DNA from: Couchioplanes caeruleus
Lineage (GTDB): Bacteria; Actinomycetota; Actinomycetes; Mycobacteriales; Micromonosporaceae
Length of the DNA stretch: 64,000 nt
Direction of reading: 5' to 3'
Assembly (NCBI RefSeq): GCF_003751945.1
Contig: NZ_RJKL01000001.1
Coordinates: forward strand, 868,001-932,000
Under the pieces are notes generated by a model, which saw nothing but the letters and a program-made list of their open reading frames with translations, made no database searches and was not told the DNA's origin. Made by a program: the position numbers and the translations under genes. Shown here piece after piece: positions 61,422 through 64,000 of this stretch; the first letter of the stretch is position 1, and every line of letters begins with the position of its first letter.

Positions 61422-63044
61422 TCAGCGCGCGAAGGTCAGCCAGTTGACGTTGACGAAGTCGGCGCGCTGGCCGCTGGCGAACGTCAGGTACACGTCGTGC
61501 ACGCCGGTGACCGGGGCGGTGAGCGTGCCGTACACGGTCCGCCACGACTGCCAGCCGCCGGTGGTGGCGACCGAGAGTGAGCCGACCACCGGGGCGGTCG
61601 GGCCACCGAGCCGCACCTCGACCAGGCCGGAGACACCGGCCGCCGCGCCTGAGGCGGCCCGGACGGCGAACTTCCGCGCCGGCCCCTTGCCGAAGTCGAC
61701 CCGGTCGTAGCGCAGCCAGTCGCCGGCGCCGATCCAGCCGACGTTGCGGCCGCCCTCCGCGCAGCCCTGGGTCGCCGTGCCGGACTGCGCGTCGTGCCGC
61801 TCCGCCTCGGTCCGGCCGTACGCGTCGCGGACCGAGCCGCCCGCCGCCGGCGTGGTCGCCGCCGCGGCCGTGCCGACCGCCGGGGCGGCGCCGAACGGGG
61901 TCAGGGTGATCCGCATCCCCTTCGGCGCGTGGTCCTCCAGGTACGAGGCGTGGTCGTTGACGTCGTCGAAGGCGAAGCCGTACGCCCGTCGGTCCACGGA
62001 GTTCTCGTGCATCACCCGGGAATAGTGGTTGGTGACCGGGTTGCGGTAGTGGGCCGCCGCCTCCGCGACCGGCTGCTGCGCACGGTCGTGCAGCGTCGAC
62101 CGGTTCAGGGCGGCGCCCAGCACCGCCGCGACCGGGCCGGTGACGCCGTCGTTGGGGGCGGCCAGCGTACCGTCGCAGAAGAGCAGGTCACGGCTGCTTG
62201 GCCGGCCGAACGAGGCGGCGCCGCGGTTGAAGACGAGCCGGTCGCCGAGGACCCGGCCGGTGAACGTCCCGGCGTTCGTGGTCACCGTGAGCGGCCGCTG
62301 GGCGTAGGTGCGCCAGACGTGGTCGACGTAGCCGGCGAAGTAGCTTGCGGGGAACCGGCCGCCGTCGATGCCGTGCCCCGGGGCAATTACGCGCAGCCGG
62401 TCGCCGACCACCAGCCGCCCGAAGTCGGGCTGCGCCGCGACCGCCGCGAAGATCCGGTCCCGGCCACCCGGGGTGAGCAGGCCGGTGCGCTGCGACCTCT
62501 CGCCGTCGAGCTTGATCGACATCGGGATGCTGAACATGTCGACCATCGTGGTGTTGCAGAACATCCCGGCGTCGTTGTACGTGAACTCGATGCAGTCGTG
62601 CAGGACGCCGAAGCTCGGGTCGCCGGCCACCCAGCCGGCCGGGAACTGCAGCGCCGGCCTGCCGGCACCGTCGGTGACCACCTTGAACCGCAGCCGGTCG
62701 CCGATCGCCACGTACACCCGGCCGGACATCTTGGGCAGGATCAGGGTGGTGGTCCCGCCGGTGAGCGGGATGCCCAGGTCGGCGAAGCCGTCGGGGCCGT
62801 TCTGGGCGGTGCTGCACGGGGTGAAGCCACGGGACCGGCTGACGAAACCCTGGCGCCCGGCCGGGTCGGTACCGACCACGTACACCGTGATCGCGGAGTT
62901 CGGGAAGCGGCCGGTGTCGTTGGCGATCGTCAGGGGCAGCCCGTCGGCGGCGAACGCGCGGGTGGTCAGCGCGCCGACCAGCGGCACACCGGCGGCGACG
63001 GCGCCGGCGGTGAGGCCGAGCAGGGTCCTGCGGGTGATCGTCAT
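61422..63044 (-). CDS. secreted GH64 beta-1,3-glucanase with CBM6-like domain
   Basis: The 540-residue protein has a twin-arginine signal (TRRTLLGLTAGAVAAGVP). The thaumatin-like GH64 catalytic domain covers about residues 35-385 (TPCSTAQNGPDGFADLGIPL, DCIEFTYND, FCNTTMVDMFSIPMSI). The C-terminal carbohydrate-binding module is CBM6-like (about 410-540, GWIGAGDWLRYDRVDFG and WLTFAR). It cleaves beta-1,3-glucans such as fungal cell wall or laminarin outside the cell. GGAG precedes ATG 63044. Divergent from the sigma factor. Confidence 0.92.
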   Translation of the reverse strand: MTITRRTLLGLTAGAVAAGVPLVGALTTRAFAADGLPLTIANDTGRFPNSAITVYVVGTDPAGRQGFVSRSRGFTPCSTAQNGPDGFADLGIPLTGGTTTLILPKMSGRVYVAIGDRLRFKVVTDGAGRPALQFPAGWVAGDPSFGVLHDCIEFTYNDAGMFCNTTMVDMFSIPMSIKLDGERSQRTGLLTPGGRDRIFAAVAAQPDFGRLVVGDRLRVIAPGHGIDGGRFPASYFAGYVDHVWRTYAQRPLTVTTNAGTFTGRVLGDRLVFNRGAASFGRPSSRDLLFCDGTLAAPNDGVTGPVAAVLGAALNRSTLHDRAQQPVAEAAAHYRNPVTNHYSRVMHENSVDRRAYGFAFDDVNDHASYLEDHAPKGMRITLTPFGAAPAVGTAAAATTPAAGGSVRDAYGRTEAERHDAQSGTATQGCAEGGRNVGWIGAGDWLRYDRVDFGKGPARKFAVRAASGAAAGVSGLVEVRLGGPTAPVVGSLSVATTGGWQSWRTVYGTLTAPVTGVHDVYLTFASGQRADFVNVNWLTFAR

Positions 63045-63130
63045 CGAAGGCTCCTCGTACGGTCGGGCGCCGGCCCCGACGGGGCCGGCGCGCGGGTGGC
63101 GTCGAGGAGGAGACGCCTGCCGGTGGCGCC

Positions 63131-63161
63131 GATAACAGAAACGTCGGAGATCCTTGTTATC
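63131..63161. promoter_or_regulatory. inverted repeat GATAACA-N17-TGTTATC between glucanase and sigma factor
   Basis: Arms at 63131-63137 and 63155-63161 lie in the divergent promoter region. It may be an operator for a repressor or activator of the glucanase, the sigma factor, or both. Confidence 0.4.
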
Positions 63162-63231
63162 CCGGCCCCCGCGCCACGTCCCCAGCTCAGGGGCGCCCCG
63201 CGGGGCGGGCGCCGACGAGGAGGTACAGCGG

Positions 63232-64000
63232 ATGGCGGACGACGCGACACGGGCCGCGCGGACCGACGAGGCGACGGTACGGGCGGCCCGGGCCGGCGAC
63301 CAGCGGGCCGTCGACACGCTGGTCGCGGCGTACCTGCCGCTGGTCTACAACGTCGTGGGTCGGGCCCTGCAGGGCCATCCGGACACCGACGACGTGGTGC
63401 AGGAAACCATGCTGCGGATGCTGCGCGGCCTCGGCGAGCTGCGCGAGCCGGCCCGGTTCCGCTCCTGGCTGGTGGCGATCGCCATGCACCAGGTACGGGA
63501 CCGGCACCGCCGCCGGCCGCCGCTCGCCGACGCGGTACCGGAGGACGTCGCCGACCCGGGCGCCGACTTCGCCGACCTGACGATTTTGCAGCTGGGCCTG
63601 TCCGGGCAGCGGCGGGAGGTGGCCGAGGCGACCCGCTGGCTGGACCCGGACGACCGGGGGCTGCTCGCGCTGTGGTGGCTGGAGGCGGCCGGCCAGCTCG
63701 ACCGGGACGAGGTGGTGGCCGCCACCGGCCTCGACCGGGCCCACGTGGCGGTCCGGATCCAGCGGATGAAGGCCCAGCTGGAGACGGCCCGCGCGGTGGT
63801 ACGGGCGCTGCGCGCCACCCCGCGCTGCCTCGACCTCGCGGCGCTGACCGCCGGGTGGGACGGCCGCCCCCAGCCGCTGTGGCGCAAGCGGCTGGCCCGG
63901 CACACCCGGGACTGCCCGCGCTGCGGCCGGGCCTGGTCGGACCTGGTCGCCGCCGAGCGGCTGCTGGCCGGCGCGGCGCTGGTCCCGGTCCCGGCCGGCC
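63232..64000 (+). CDS. sigma-70 family RNA polymerase sigma factor (partial, runs off the window)
   Basis: The visible 256 residues hold sigma region 2 (VYNVVGRALQGHPDTDDVVQ, ETMLRMLRGLGELREPARF) and a region-4-like helix-turn-helix (ATGLDRAHVAVRIQRMKAQLE). A zinc-finger-like HTRDCPRCGRAWSDLVAAER segment follows, which may be a fused anti-sigma-type domain. GAGGAGG precedes ATG 63232. It is open at the window end. The GH64 gene diverges from it, so a link in carbohydrate response is likely but not shown. Confidence 0.88.
   Translation, partial: MADDATRAARTDEATVRAARAGDQRAVDTLVAAYLPLVYNVVGRALQGHPDTDDVVQETMLRMLRGLGELREPARFRSWLVAIAMHQVRDRHRRRPPLADAVPEDVADPGADFADLTILQLGLSGQRREVAEATRWLDPDDRGLLALWWLEAAGQLDRDEVVAATGLDRAHVAVRIQRMKAQLETARAVVRALRATPRCLDLAALTAGWDGRPQPLWRKRLARHTRDCPRCGRAWSDLVAAERLLAGAALVPVPAG

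Overview
The window is high-GC DNA with dense ATGA/GTGA start-stop overlaps, frequent GTG starts, an XRE-DUF5753/DUF397 regulator pair, a GPP34 protein, SpdB/FtsK-type conjugation genes and a TAT-secreted GH64 glucanase. This points to a filamentous actinomycete, most likely one of the Micromonosporaceae (inference from gene content; no rRNA is present). Most of it is accessory DNA. Only the right edge (GH64 glucanase and sigma factor, 61.4-64 kb) looks like ordinary chromosome.

Layout. (1) 1-8.85 kb: a DUF397/XRE-DUF5753 regulator pair, divergent from a tightly overlapping eight-gene operon: GPP34 protein, APC permease, GNAT acetyltransferase, GT-B-like glycosyltransferase, thymidylate-synthase homologue, NDK homologue, radical SAM enzyme and DEDDh exonuclease. 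The thymidylate-synthase homologue keeps its catalytic Cys but carries Asp where dUMP enzymes have Asn, which is the dCMP/CMP-type substitution. The operon therefore looks like a pathway that makes, glycosylates and moves a modified pyrimidine nucleotide. This is the best candidate for an undescribed system. (2) 9.0-26.7 kb: a defence island with an Mrr-like nuclease, an AbiJ_NTD3 nuclease, a complete class 1 DISARM operon (drmD-drmMI-drmA-drmB-drmC) and a PD-(D/E)XK protein. (3) 26.74-28.25 kb: an IS5-family element with 12-bp inverted repeats, a TGA target duplication and a HAD-hydrolase passenger gene. (4) 29.1-38.4 kb: an integrative and conjugative element (AICE-like) with a large serine recombinase, FtsK/Tra translocase, SpdB-type membrane proteins, two XRE-DUF5919 paralogues, NUDIX and HD proteins and small overlapping genes.

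(5) 38.9-50.0 kb: a 3,574-residue secreted polymorphic toxin. It has a signal peptide, ten tandem putative-Ig domains, an FN3-like segment, a discoidin-like segment, one more Ig domain, seven NHL-type propeller modules (five nearly identical in DNA), a Hint domain and a 114-residue toxin tip, followed by an overlapping immunity candidate. (6) 50-61.4 kb: a decay zone of broken recombinase, IS3, IS5, DUF1023 hydrolase and LamG genes. A complete tyrosine recombinase with a frameshifted AbrB-like partner and a few small intact genes lie among them. (7) 61.4-64 kb: the GH64 glucanase, divergent from a sigma-70-type factor that leaves the window.

Three same-orientation copies of a tRNA 3'-end-like sequence (29149, 55226, 60635) probably mark successive integrations at one tRNA gene, dividing the accessory region into about 26 kb and 5.4 kb segments.
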